Assembly (NCBI GenBank): GCA_018713325.1
Contig: DVFJ01000033.1
Span: 1 to 59,065 of the forward strand
Direction: 5' to 3'
DNA: 59,065 nt
DNA from: Candidatus Onthenecus intestinigallinarum
GTDB lineage: Bacteria > Bacillota > Clostridia > Christensenellales > Aristaeellaceae
A model generated the notes under the pieces. The model worked only from the letters and a program-made list of their open reading frames with translations. It made no database searches and was not told the origin of the DNA. Positions 35,569 through 43,904 of the stretch are shown in pieces. Positions within the stretch are counted from its first letter, which is position 1. Each line of letters opens with the position of its first letter. The translations under genes were made by a program, and so were the position numbers.

Positions 35569-36741
35569 ATGTTCAAGGTACGAGAGACGTTCATCCCCTT
35601 CTGCATCCCGGATGTGTCCGAGCGGGAGGTCGACGCGGTCGCCGGGGCGATCCGCTCCGGCTGGTGGGCCAAGGGCCCGCTGACCGTCGAGTTTGAAAAG
35701 CGCTTTGCGCAGTACGTGGGCGCCAAGCACGCCATCGCGGTCAACTCGTGCACGGCGGTGCTGCACCTGGCGCTGCTCTCGCAGGGCATCGGGCCGGGAG
35801 ACGAGGTCATCACCTCGCCGCTGACGTTCGCGTCCACGGCCAGCACCATCGTGCATACGGGCGCGACGCCGGTCTTTGCCGACATCGACGAGCGCACCGG
35901 CTGCATTGACCCCGAGCAGATCGAGCGCAGGATCACGAAGCGCACCAGGGCCGTCGTGCCCGTGCACTACTCGGGCGTCGCCTGCGACCTGGACGCCGTG
36001 CGCGCGCTGTGCCGGGCACATGGGCTGTTCCTGAGCGAGGACGCCGCCCACGCCGTGGAGACGCGCTATCACGGCGACCCCATCGGCTGCCATCCGATGG
36101 GCGCGGCGTCGTTCAGCTTCTACGCGACGAAGAACCTGGCCACGGGCGAGGGCGGCATGCTCGTCACCGACGACGACGGCATCGCCGAGCGCGCGGGCGT
36201 GTTCTCCTGTCACGGCATGAGCCGCAACGCGTGGAAGCGCTACGGCAAGGGCGGCTCGTTCCGCTACGACGTGACGGAGTTCGGCTACAAGTACAACATG
36301 TTCGACCTGCAGGCCGCGCTGGGCCTGACGCAGCTGGAGCGCATGCCGCAGATGCAGGCGGCGCGCATGCAGGCGGTGGAGGTATACGAGCGCGCGTTTG
36401 CGCCGTGCGAGGCGCTGGTGCTGCAGCAGACGCCTGAGAACACCGTGCACAGCCGCCACCTGTACGTGCTGCGCATCCGGCCCGAGGCGCTGACGATCGA
36501 CCGCGACCGCTTCGTGGCGGAGCTGGCCGAGCGCAACGTGGGCATGAGCGTGCACTTCCTGCCCGTGCACCTGATGAGCGCCTACCGGGCGCGCTTCGGG
36601 TTCGCGCCGGGCGACTTCCCCCGGGCCGAGCGGTTCTCGGATACGGAGATTTCGCTGCCGATGTACTCGCGCCTGTCCGTGGAGGACGCGGCCTATGTGG
36701 CCGAGGCGGTGCTGGACATCGTGCAGAAATTCAAGCGCTGA
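35569..36741 (+). CDS. DegT/DnrJ/EryC1/StrS-family sugar aminotransferase
   Basis: A 390-residue PLP-dependent enzyme that aminates nucleotide-bound keto-sugars. It opens with FIPFCIPDVSEREVDAV, has GPLTVEFEKRFAQY, the strand SPLTFASTAST, and the PLP lysine in SFYATKNLATGEGGM (about residue 189), followed by GYKYNMFDLQAALGL. These are hallmarks of the DegT family, often used for UDP-4-amino sugars in surface glycans. No other sugar pathway gene is near; it lies 30 bases after mgtE with an AAAAGGAG site, so may be read through from it. The specific substrate is unknown. Confidence 0.9.
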   Translation: MFKVRETFIPFCIPDVSEREVDAVAGAIRSGWWAKGPLTVEFEKRFAQYVGAKHAIAVNSCTAVLHLALLSQGIGPGDEVITSPLTFASTASTIVHTGATPVFADIDERTGCIDPEQIERRITKRTRAVVPVHYSGVACDLDAVRALCRAHGLFLSEDAAHAVETRYHGDPIGCHPMGAASFSFYATKNLATGEGGMLVTDDDGIAERAGVFSCHGMSRNAWKRYGKGGSFRYDVTEFGYKYNMFDLQAALGLTQLERMPQMQAARMQAVEVYERAFAPCEALVLQQTPENTVHSRHLYVLRIRPEALTIDRDRFVAELAERNVGMSVHFLPVHLMSAYRARFGFAPGDFPRAERFSDTEISLPMYSRLSVEDAAYVAEAVLDIVQKFKR

Positions 36742-36750
36742 AGAAATGAA

Positions 36751-36790
36751 AAAAGGGGCCGGGCCTCCATCGGGAGGTCCGGCCCCTTTT
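36751..36790. terminator. Bidirectional terminator between aminotransferase and gatB
   Basis: Fourteen-base-pair GC-rich stem (36755-36768 with 36773-36786, one mismatch) with A-rich and T-rich flanks on either side, between convergent genes. Confidence 0.88.
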
Positions 36791-36792
36791 TC

Positions 36793-38247
36793 TTATGCGT
36801 CCGGCGCGCGCAGCGCCTCGCGCAGCAGCTCGCTCACGCGCCGCGGGTCGCCGCGGCCCGGCATGCGCTTCATCGCCTGGCCCACGAGGAAGCCCACCAG
36901 CTTCTCCTCGCCCGCGCGGCAGCGCGCAACCTCCGCGGGGAAGGCCTGCAGCGCCTCGCGCACCGCGCGATCGCAGGCGCCGTCGTCCCGCGCGAGCAGC
37001 AGGCCATGCGCGCGCGCAAAGGCGTCCACGTCCAACGGCGCGTCCGGCGATGCGTCCATGGCGGCCTGCAGCGCCTCGCGCGCGCCGTCGCGGGCGAGGT
37101 CGCCCTGCGCGGTGAGCAGCACGATGCGCGCAAGCGCCTCGGGCGCGAGCGTCAGCGCGTCGGGGGCCAGGCCGCGCGCCTTGAGCGCGGCGCGCACCTC
37201 GCCCATGACCCAGTTGGCCGCGTCCTTGGGCCGGCCGCAGCGCGCGGCGGTCTGCTCGAACAGGTCGCACAGCGGCTTTTCGGCGGTCAGGGCGCGCGCG
37301 TCGCGCTCGCTCAGGCCCATGTCGCGCTGGAAGCGGGCGATCTTCGCCTCCGCCAGCTCGGACAGCGATGCGCGCACGCGCTCGATCCATGCCTCGTCGA
37401 TGACCAGCGGCGGCAGGTCGGGCTCGGGGAAGTAGCGGTAGTCCTGCGCGTCCTCCTTGGAGCGCATCGCAAAGGACGTGTCCTTGTTGTCGTCCCAGCG
37501 GCGCGTCTCCTGGCGCACGGCGCGGCCGTCCTGGAGCAGCTCCACCTGGCGGCGGAACTCGCCCACCACCGCGCGCGCGATGGCCTTGAAGCTGTTCAGG
37601 TTCTTCATCTCGGTGCGGGTGCCCAGCGCCTCGCTGCCCACGGGGCGCACGGACAGGTTCACGTCCGCGCGCAGCGAGCCCTCCTGCATCTTGCAGTCCG
37701 ACACGCCCAGGTATTGCAGCGTGGCGCGCAGCTTCTCCAGGTAGGCGACGACCTCCTCGGGCGAGCGCATGTCCGGCTCGGAGACGATCTCCAGCAGCGG
37801 CACGCCGCAGCGGTTGTAGTCGGCCATCGTCCGGTCGGTCCACGGGTCGTGCACGAGCTTGCCCGCGTCCTCCTCCATGTGGATCTCGTGGATGCGCACG
37901 GTCTTTTGAACGCCGCCCACGTCGATCTGGACGCTGCCGCCGCGGCAGATGGGCATGTACAGCTGCGAGATCTGGTAGGCCTTGGGCAGGTCGGGATAGA
38001 AGTAGTTCTTGCGGTCGAACTGGGTGTGGCGCGTGATGCGGCAGCCCAGCGCCAGGCCGGTGGCAATGGCCAGGTCGACCACGCGGCGGTTGAGCACGGG
38101 CAGCGCGCCGGGCATGCCCGAGCACACGGGGCAGCAGTGGGTGTTGGGCGCGCCGCCGAACGCGGCGGAGCAGGCGCAGAAGAGCTTGGTGCGCGTGGCC
38201 AGCTCCACGTGCACCTCCAGCCCGACGACCATCTCATAGGCGGTCAT
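36793..38247 (-). CDS. gatB: Asp/Glu-tRNA amidotransferase subunit B
   Basis: The 484-residue tRNA-binding and kinase-type subunit of GatCAB, which phosphorylates and amidates misacylated Asp-tRNA(Asn) or Glu-tRNA(Gln). It begins MTAYEMVVGLEVHVEL with the two zinc-binding cysteine pairs CACSA and CCPVCSGMPG, then DRKNYFYPDLPK, and ends with the helical GatB/YqeY tail. Its start codon directly follows the gatA stop. A shared terminator separates it from the opposite aminotransferase gene. Confidence 0.97.
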   Translation of the reverse strand: MTAYEMVVGLEVHVELATRTKLFCACSAAFGGAPNTHCCPVCSGMPGALPVLNRRVVDLAIATGLALGCRITRHTQFDRKNYFYPDLPKAYQISQLYMPICRGGSVQIDVGGVQKTVRIHEIHMEEDAGKLVHDPWTDRTMADYNRCGVPLLEIVSEPDMRSPEEVVAYLEKLRATLQYLGVSDCKMQEGSLRADVNLSVRPVGSEALGTRTEMKNLNSFKAIARAVVGEFRRQVELLQDGRAVRQETRRWDDNKDTSFAMRSKEDAQDYRYFPEPDLPPLVIDEAWIERVRASLSELAEAKIARFQRDMGLSERDARALTAEKPLCDLFEQTAARCGRPKDAANWVMGEVRAALKARGLAPDALTLAPEALARIVLLTAQGDLARDGAREALQAAMDASPDAPLDVDAFARAHGLLLARDDGACDRAVREALQAFPAEVARCRAGEEKLVGFLVGQAMKRMPGRGDPRRVSELLREALRAPDA

Positions 38248-39720
38248 TCAGCCCACCTCCTTTGGAGCGCGTCTGTGGTGGCCGGTGGCGGCCTGGTAGG
38301 CGGCGGCGATGCGCAGCAGCGTGCCCTCGCCAAAGGGCGCGGCGATCAGCTGCGCGCCCACGGGCAGGCCCTGCGCATCCGCGCCGCAGGGGATCGAAAG
38401 CCCCGGCAGGCCGGCCAGATTGACCGACACGGTGTAGATGTCGCCCAGGTACATCTGCAGCGGATCGTCCAGGCGCTCGCCCAGCGGGAAGGCGGCCGTG
38501 GGCGCGGTGGGGCCCAGCAGCGCGTCAAAGCGGGCCAGCGCCTCGTCAAACGACGCGCGGATGAGCGCGCGCGCCCGCTGCGCCTTGGCGTAGTAGGCGT
38601 CGTAGTAGCCGCTGCACAGCGCGAACGTGCCCAGCAGCACGCGGCGCTTGACCTCGCGGCCGAAGCCCTCGCTGCGCGTGCGCGCGTACAGGCCGGTCAG
38701 GTCCTCCTCGCCGTCTGGGAGCGGGGCGGCGCGGTAGCCGTACTTGATCCCGTCGTAGCGCGAAAGGTTGGAGCTGGCCTCCGCGGAGGCGAGCACGTAA
38801 TAGGCGGGGATGGCGGCGCGCAGCGCGGGCATGGAGCAGGGCTCGACCTGCGCGCCCAGCTCGCGCAGCGTCTGCGCGCAGTCCAGCACGCGCGCGCGCA
38901 CCTGGGGGTCCAGGCCCTCGCCCAGATATTCCTCGGGGATGCCCACGCAAAGGCCGGCAAGGTCCGGCGCGCCCAGGGGCGGCAGCGTCGGGGCCTGCAC
39001 GCTGGTGGCGTCGCGCGCGTCCGCGCCGGCGATGGCGGCATGGACGGCGGCGGCGTCCAGCGCGTCGCGGCACAGGGGGCCGATCTGGTCCAGCGAGGAG
39101 GCGTAGGCGATCAGGCCGTAGCGCGAGACCGCGCCATAGGTGGGCTTGAGGCCGGTCACGCCGCAGAAGGACGCGGGCTGGCGGATGGAGCCGCCGGTGT
39201 CCGAGCCCAGCGCATAGGGCACCTCGCGCGCGGCGACGGCCGCGGCGCTGCCTCCGGAGGAGCCGCCCGGCACGCGCGCGGGATCAAAGGGGTTGCGCGT
39301 GGGGTGGAAGTACGACGTCTCCGTCGAGGAGCCCATCGCGAATTCGTCCATGTTCGTCTTGCCCACGCACACAGCGCCCAGCGCGCGCAGGCGCTCCACC
39401 ACTGTCGCGTCGAACGTGGGCACGTAGCGCTCCAGCATGCGCGAGCCGCAGGTGGTGCGCACGCCGCGCGTGGACAGGTTGTCCTTGAGCGCCATGGGCA
39501 CGCCGGCCAGCGGATGGGTCAGCGAGCCGTCGTCGATGCCGCGCTGCACGCGGCGGGCCTCCTGCAGCGCCTCCTGCTCGCACACCGTGATGAACGCGCC
39601 GATGCGCCCATCCAGCGCGGCGATGCGCGCAAGCGAGGCGCGCACGGCCTCCTCCGCGCTGCAGGCGCGGCTCTTGATGGCGGCGCCCAGCTCCAGGGCG
39701 GTCAGATCCGTCAGTTGCAT
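38248..39720 (-). CDS. gatA: Asp/Glu-tRNA amidotransferase subunit A
   Basis: The 490-residue amidase subunit that hydrolyses glutamine to supply ammonia. The Ser-cisSer-Lys triad is visible: Lys in PMALKDNLSTRG, then the Gly/Ser-rich PGGSSGGSAAAVAA with the nucleophilic serine. GGGAGGAG lies before the ATG at 39720, and an upstream in-frame ATG is not supported. It follows gatC by 14 bases. Confidence 0.97.
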   Translation of the reverse strand: MQLTDLTALELGAAIKSRACSAEEAVRASLARIAALDGRIGAFITVCEQEALQEARRVQRGIDDGSLTHPLAGVPMALKDNLSTRGVRTTCGSRMLERYVPTFDATVVERLRALGAVCVGKTNMDEFAMGSSTETSYFHPTRNPFDPARVPGGSSGGSAAAVAAREVPYALGSDTGGSIRQPASFCGVTGLKPTYGAVSRYGLIAYASSLDQIGPLCRDALDAAAVHAAIAGADARDATSVQAPTLPPLGAPDLAGLCVGIPEEYLGEGLDPQVRARVLDCAQTLRELGAQVEPCSMPALRAAIPAYYVLASAEASSNLSRYDGIKYGYRAAPLPDGEEDLTGLYARTRSEGFGREVKRRVLLGTFALCSGYYDAYYAKAQRARALIRASFDEALARFDALLGPTAPTAAFPLGERLDDPLQMYLGDIYTVSVNLAGLPGLSIPCGADAQGLPVGAQLIAAPFGEGTLLRIAAAYQAATGHHRRAPKEVG

Positions 39721-39734
39721 GTGCGCTCCTCCCT

Positions 39735-40022
39735 TCACTCGACGGCGCGGGGCGCCAGGAAACAGCCGTCCTTGCGCTCCGGCGCGTTTTGCAGCACGTC
39801 CTGCGCGGCCATGGAGGGCGCGGGCTCGTCCGCGCGCAGGACGTTTTGCAGGCGCAGCGCGTGGCTCATGGGCTGCACGCCGTCCGTATCCAGCGCCGAG
39901 AGCGCGTCCACGTAGTCCAGGATGCGCGTCAGGTCGCGCAGCGCGGCCTCGCGCTCGGCCGCATCCAGATCCAGCCGCGCCAGATGCGCGACGGCGTCGA
40001 CCAATTCCCTTGTGACCTTCAT
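39735..40022 (-). CDS. gatC: Asp/Glu-tRNA amidotransferase subunit C
   Basis: A 95-residue belt-like subunit that wraps GatA and GatB. It starts MKVTRELVDAVAHLARLDL, typical of GatC, with the LDYVDALSALDTDGVQPM segment, and ends near a variable tail. It lies between aspS and gatA in the same minus-strand operon. Confidence 0.95.
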   Translation of the reverse strand: MKVTRELVDAVAHLARLDLDAAEREAALRDLTRILDYVDALSALDTDGVQPMSHALRLQNVLRADEPAPSMAAQDVLQNAPERKDGCFLAPRAVE

Positions 40023-40041
40023 GCAGGGGTCCTCCTTTCGC

Positions 40042-41349
40042 TCACGGGTCCAGGCGCAGGGTGTCGCGGGGGAACAGGCACGCCTCGCGCACGTTCTGCG
40101 CGCCGACGAGCCGCGCGGTCAGCCGCTCCAGGCCGATGCCCAGCCCGCCGTGCGGCGGCATGCCGTGCCGGTGGATCATCAGGTAGGAGCCAAAGTCCGC
40201 GGGGTCCAGACCCTTGCGGCGCATCTTCTCCACCTGCTCGCTGTAGCCGCTGATGCGCTCGCCGCCGGTGGTGATCTCCATGCCGCGCAGCAGTAGGTCG
40301 AACGAGAGCGTGTAGCGCGGGTCGGCCGGGTCATCCTTGGCGTAGAAGGGGCGCTTCTTGCTCGGATAGTGCGTCACGAACACGAACTGCGAGCCGTACT
40401 CCTCCTCAAACAGCCGGGAGATCAGCTGCTCCTCCTCCGGCTCCAGGTCGAACGGGTCGCGGATCGGGCGGCCGTAGCGCTCGGCGGCCATGCGCTTGGC
40501 CTCGTCAAAGCGCACCGCCGGGATCGCGTCGCAGGCGGGCAGGCGCACGTCCAGCGCCTGAAGCTGCGGGGCGTAGTCGCGCCGTAGCACCTCCATGATG
40601 CGCGCGAGCACCTTGACCTCCATGCGCATCACATCCTCAAACGAGTCGATGAAGCCCATCTCCAGGTCCAGGGAGGTGTACTCGTTCAGGTGGCGGGCGG
40701 TGTTGTGCTTCTCCGCGCGGAAGACCGGCCCGACCTCGAACACGCGCTCGAACACGCCGACCATCGTCTGCTTGTAAAACTGCGGGCTCTGCGCCAGCGC
40801 GGCCCTGCGGCCGAAGTAGTCCAGGCGGAAGACGTTGGCCCCGCCCTCGGCGGTGTTCGCGCCCAGCTTGGGCGTGTGGATCTCGGTGAAGCCCTCGTCC
40901 TGCAGGCACTCGCGGAAGCCGCGCACCACGCCCTCCTGCACCTTGAACACGGCGCGCTTTTGCAGGTTGCGCAGCGTCACGGGGCGAAGGGCGAGGTCCG
41001 TGTCCTGCGACAGGCGCATGCGGAACTTGTCGATGGGCGCGGGCATGGGCGCCTCGGGCGAGGCGAGGACCTGCAGCGCGCTCAGGCGCAGCTCCACGCC
41101 GCCGGGAGCGCGTGCGTCGCGGCAGACCGTGCCCTGCACGCGCAGGGCGTCGCCGGGGCGGGGCGGGGTCAGCGGGGGGCACACCACGCACTGCAGCGCG
41201 CCCTGCGCGGTGCGCAGCAGCACGAAGCACACGTCGCCCAGGTCGCGCACGGCGTGCGCCATGCCGTGAAAGGAGACGGTCGCGCCCTCGGGCGCGGCCA
41301 GCACATCCTGAAGGGAGAGGGAACTGCCGGCAGGGGTTATGGTCTTCAT
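40042..41349 (-). CDS. aspS: Aspartate-tRNA ligase, archaeal-type (likely non-discriminating)
   Basis: A 435-residue class IIb synthetase without the GAD insertion of the usual ~590-residue bacterial enzyme, so an AspS2-like archaeal type. An N-terminal OB-fold (about 20-105) is followed by the catalytic core with motif 2 FRAEKHNTARHLNEYT (about 212-227) and motif 3 GGLGIGLERLT near the end. The neighbouring gatCAB and an upstream T-box with an Asn specifier imply it makes Asp-tRNA(Asn) for amidation. Discrimination residues cannot be confirmed by eye. The ATG follows AAGGAGG in the T-box leader's 3' part. Confidence 0.9.
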   Translation of the reverse strand: MKTITPAGSSLSLQDVLAAPEGATVSFHGMAHAVRDLGDVCFVLLRTAQGALQCVVCPPLTPPRPGDALRVQGTVCRDARAPGGVELRLSALQVLASPEAPMPAPIDKFRMRLSQDTDLALRPVTLRNLQKRAVFKVQEGVVRGFRECLQDEGFTEIHTPKLGANTAEGGANVFRLDYFGRRAALAQSPQFYKQTMVGVFERVFEVGPVFRAEKHNTARHLNEYTSLDLEMGFIDSFEDVMRMEVKVLARIMEVLRRDYAPQLQALDVRLPACDAIPAVRFDEAKRMAAERYGRPIRDPFDLEPEEEQLISRLFEEEYGSQFVFVTHYPSKKRPFYAKDDPADPRYTLSFDLLLRGMEITTGGERISGYSEQVEKMRRKGLDPADFGSYLMIHRHGMPPHGGLGIGLERLTARLVGAQNVREACLFPRDTLRLDP

Positions 41350-41383
41350 GAAAAAGCCTCCTTCATCTGCGGGCGGCGCGGGA

Positions 41384-41690
41384 AAAACAAAAATCCCGAG
41401 CTGAAATCAATCAGCTCGGGACGGGAATACAAAACTATCCCGCGGTACCACCCAATTTGGCGAGAGCGGCACCAACATGCGTCATCGCCCACTTAATGAG
41501 GCCGGGCGGCCTCGTGAACCCTTAACGCGGGAAACGGACATGCCTATGCTTGCGCGGTCGGCAGGCCGGCTCAGGAGCGTTCTTTCCCGGGCGGGGATTT
41601 CAGCCGGGCTCTCAGTCCATGGCCCGGCCTCCCTGATGAAATGCGCGAGGTACTCGTCTCCTTCGACGCCGTTGCTATGAGGTTGTGGGC
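41384..41690 (-). promoter_or_regulatory. T-box riboswitch of the aspS-gatCAB operon (Asn specifier)
   Basis: The minus-strand leader holds the T-box core GGTGGTACCGCGG inside 41438-41453 and, downstream, a perfect 10-base-pair terminator stem (41412-41421 with 41394-41403) ending in A-rich plus-strand DNA that reads as U-runs on the transcript. Stem I features include the GACGAG/AGTA-like region and the bulged GAGAG stretch. In the specifier loop GGGAAAGAACGCTCCTGAG, AAC at 41579-41581 is the likely specifier (Asn), followed by a purine as usual. Uncharged tRNA(Asn) should bind and prevent termination. Confidence 0.85.
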
Positions 41691-41719
41691 ATTATACAGC
41701 CCGGCGGCGCATCTGTCAA
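41691..41719 (-). promoter_or_regulatory. Promoter of the T-box operon
   Basis: On the minus strand a perfect TTGACA (41714-41719) and perfect TATAAT (41691-41696) are 17 bases apart; transcription should begin near 41684, just before stem I of the T-box. Confidence 0.9.
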
Positions 41720-41758
41720 GCCTCTTTTTTTTCCGTTTGCGCAGAAAAAATTTTTCGC

Positions 41759-41787
41759 TTGCCATCGGCGCGCGCGGGTGCTATACT
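41759..41787 (+). promoter_or_regulatory. Promoter of the aromatic operon
   Basis: TTGCCA (41759-41764) and TATACT (41782-41787) with 17-base spacing, about 30 bases before the leader-peptide ATG. Confidence 0.75.
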
Positions 41788-41816
41788 AATGCCAATACAT
41801 GCAGGAGGACCGGACG

Positions 41817-41912
41817 ATGAACGCGACGCGCCGCAATTTTGTGCGATTTAACAGCTATAGCTATTTTGGCTACGGCTTTTTCGTCGCACCAAAAAGCGGC
41901 CGCAGCGCGTAA
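41817..41912 (+). CDS. Phe/Tyr-rich leader peptide of the aromatic operon
   Basis: A 31-residue ORF with AGGAGG eight bases upstream of its ATG. The peptide starts MNATRRNFVRFNSYSYFGYG and continues FFVAPKSGRSA: eight aromatic residues (five Phe, three Tyr) lie within residues 8-22. It precedes hairpins and a terminator ahead of aroF, the standard layout for translation-coupled attenuation. Ribosome stalling at Phe or Tyr codons when those aminoacyl-tRNAs are scarce should favour readthrough. Amino-acid attenuators of this kind are much less common in Firmicutes than T-boxes. Confidence 0.82.
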   Translation: MNATRRNFVRFNSYSYFGYGFFVAPKSGRSA

Positions 41913-41917
41913 AGCAG

Positions 41918-41985
41918 CCGTTCCGGGCATGTATACGCACGGAATGCAGGGGCTTTCGCCGCAGCGCGGCGGGGGCCTCTTTTTT
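41918..41985 (+). terminator. Attenuator of the aromatic operon
   Basis: After the leader stop, an upstream hairpin (41919-41925 with 41940-41946) is followed by a long stem (41949-41962 with 41966-41979, several G-U pairs, three-base loop) and six T residues (41980-41985). The first hairpin could compete with or protect the terminator according to ribosome position; an exact antiterminator fold needs computation. Confidence 0.75.
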
Positions 41986-42042
41986 CGTGATCGAAGGGCG
42001 CGGCGCATGCCGTAGCGAAGGAAACGAAGAGAGGGTGCGGAT

Positions 42043-43056
42043 ATGATCATCATCATGAAGCCCAAGGCGCGCGAGGAGAGCATCGGCTCGCTGATTTCGG
42101 AGCTGGAGGGCCGCGGCATGCAGGTGCAGCGCAACAGCGGCGTGGACTGCACGGTGCTGGGCGTGATCGGGAACGTGGCGAGCCTGGACCCGACGGATTT
42201 CCTGATGCGCGAGGGCGTGGAGCGCGTCATGCCGGTGTCGGAGCCGTTCAAGAAGGCGAACCGCAAGTTCCACCCGGAGCAAAGCGTCATCGACTGCGGC
42301 GGCGTGCGCGTAGGCGGTCGGCAGCTGGCGCTGGTGGCGGGCCCGTGCTCGGTGGAGTCGATCGACCAGGTGACGGGCATCGCGCTGGCGGTGCGGGCCA
42401 GCGGCGCGTCGATGCTGCGGGGCGGGGCGTTCAAGCCGCGCACGTCGCCCTACGCGTTCCAGGGGCTGAAGCTGGAAGGGCTGAAGATGCTGGAGGAGGC
42501 GCGGGCGGAGAGCGGACTGCCGATCGTGACGGAGATCATGAGCCCCGCGCTGGTGGAGGAGTTCGACCGGCGCGTGGACGTCATCCAGGTCGGCGCGCGC
42601 AACATGCAAAACTTCGACCTGCTGCGCGAGCTGGGCAAGACGCGCAAGCCCGTGCTGCTCAAGCGCGGCCTGTCGGCCACGATCGAGGAGTGGCTGATGA
42701 GCGCGGAGTACATCATGGCCGCGGGCAATGAGAACGTGATCCTGTGCGAGCGGGGCATCCGCACGTTTGAGACGTATACGCGCAATACCCTGGACCTGTC
42801 GGCGGTGCTGGCGGTCAAGCGCCTGTCGCACCTGCCGGTGCTGGTCGATCCCAGCCACGCGACGGGCCAGGCGTGGATGGTGGAGCGCATGTCGCTGGCG
42901 GCGATCGCCGCGGGCGCGGACGGCCTGATCATCGAGGTGCACAACGACCCGGCGCGCGCGCTGTGCGACGGCGCGCAGTCGCTGACGCCGCCCCAGTTTG
43001 CGCAGCTGGTGGCCAAGATTCACGCCTTGGCCCCGATCGTGGAGCGCACGCTGTGA
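42043..43056 (+). CDS. aroF: 3-deoxy-7-phosphoheptulonate synthase (DAHP synthase, type I beta)
   Basis: Condenses PEP and erythrose-4-phosphate, the entry to aromatic synthesis. The 337-residue protein has an N-terminal ferredoxin-like (ACT-type) regulatory domain (1-70, with MIIIMKPKA) typical of the I-beta class, then the KDO8P-like barrel with VAGPCSVES, RGGAFKPRTSPYAFQG and VDPSHATG. The Phe- or Tyr-feedback specificity is not readable. It is first of a plus-strand operon behind a Phe/Tyr leader attenuator. Confidence 0.95.
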   Translation: MIIIMKPKAREESIGSLISELEGRGMQVQRNSGVDCTVLGVIGNVASLDPTDFLMREGVERVMPVSEPFKKANRKFHPEQSVIDCGGVRVGGRQLALVAGPCSVESIDQVTGIALAVRASGASMLRGGAFKPRTSPYAFQGLKLEGLKMLEEARAESGLPIVTEIMSPALVEEFDRRVDVIQVGARNMQNFDLLRELGKTRKPVLLKRGLSATIEEWLMSAEYIMAAGNENVILCERGIRTFETYTRNTLDLSAVLAVKRLSHLPVLVDPSHATGQAWMVERMSLAAIAAGADGLIIEVHNDPARALCDGAQSLTPPQFAQLVAKIHALAPIVERTL

Positions 43057-43904
43057 TCCTCTTCGTCGGCCTGGGGCTGATCGGCGGCAGCATGGCCAAG
43101 GCGCTGCGCGGGTTCGAGGGCATGCGGGCCCTGTGCGTGGACAGGGACCCGCACACACGCGAGGCGGCGCTGTGCGAGGGCGTGGTCGAGGCGGCCTATG
43201 CGGATGCCGCGCAGGCGCCGGTCGAGCGCGCGGACGTGATCGTGCTGTGCCTGCACCCGCAGGGATGCGTGGACTTCCTGCGCGCGCATGGCGCGCGCGT
43301 GCGGCCGGGCGCGCTGGTGACGGATGTGTGCGGCGTGAAGCGGCCGGTGTTTGAGGCCGCGCGCGCGTGCCTGACGCCGGGCGCGCACTTCGTGGGCGGG
43401 CACCCGATGGCGGGCAAGGAGCACGGCGGCTATGACAACGCGACGGGCTCGCTGTTCGTGGGCGCGCACTACATCCTCGTCCAGGAGGGCGGCGAGGACG
43501 CGCAGGCGGTCGCGCGCGTGGAGCGCATGGCCCGCGCCATGGGCTGCGCGGACGTCATCCGCACGGATCCGCTCACGCACGACCTGCGCGTGGCCTACAC
43601 CAGCCAGATGATGCACGTGCTGGCAGTGGCGATCTGCGAGCAGGACGCGCTGGAAGATAGCTATGGATTTGAGGGCGGATCGTTCCGCGGCACGACGCGC
43701 GTGGCGGCGCTGGATCCGGACCTTTGGACGGAGCTGTTCTGGCCCAACCGGGACGCGCTGGCGCAGGTGACGGAGGAACTGATCGGCAAGCTGCAGGACT
43801 ATGCGGCGCTGCTGCGCGGCGGGGAGCGTGAGGCGCTGCGCGCGCGCCTGGCGGCGGCCTCTTCAAGAAAGGAGGCGTACAACCGTGCAAACCGTACGCG
43901 TTGA
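43053..43904 (+). CDS. tyrA: Prephenate dehydrogenase
   Basis: Converts prephenate to 4-hydroxyphenylpyruvate. The 283-residue protein starts VILFVGLGLIGGSMAKALR, a Rossmann NAD(P) loop (GLGLIGGS), with VTDVCGVK and GGHPMAGKEH as family active-site features. The GTG at 43053 overlaps the aroF stop (GTGA), and the gene overlaps aroB by 20 bases. Typical TyrA of Firmicutes is longer (about 360) with a C-terminal ACT domain, which is absent here. Confidence 0.92.
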   Translation: MILFVGLGLIGGSMAKALRGFEGMRALCVDRDPHTREAALCEGVVEAAYADAAQAPVERADVIVLCLHPQGCVDFLRAHGARVRPGALVTDVCGVKRPVFEAARACLTPGAHFVGGHPMAGKEHGGYDNATGSLFVGAHYILVQEGGEDAQAVARVERMARAMGCADVIRTDPLTHDLRVAYTSQMMHVLAVAICEQDALEDSYGFEGGSFRGTTRVAALDPDLWTELFWPNRDALAQVTEELIGKLQDYAALLRGGEREALRARLAAASSRKEAYNRANRTR

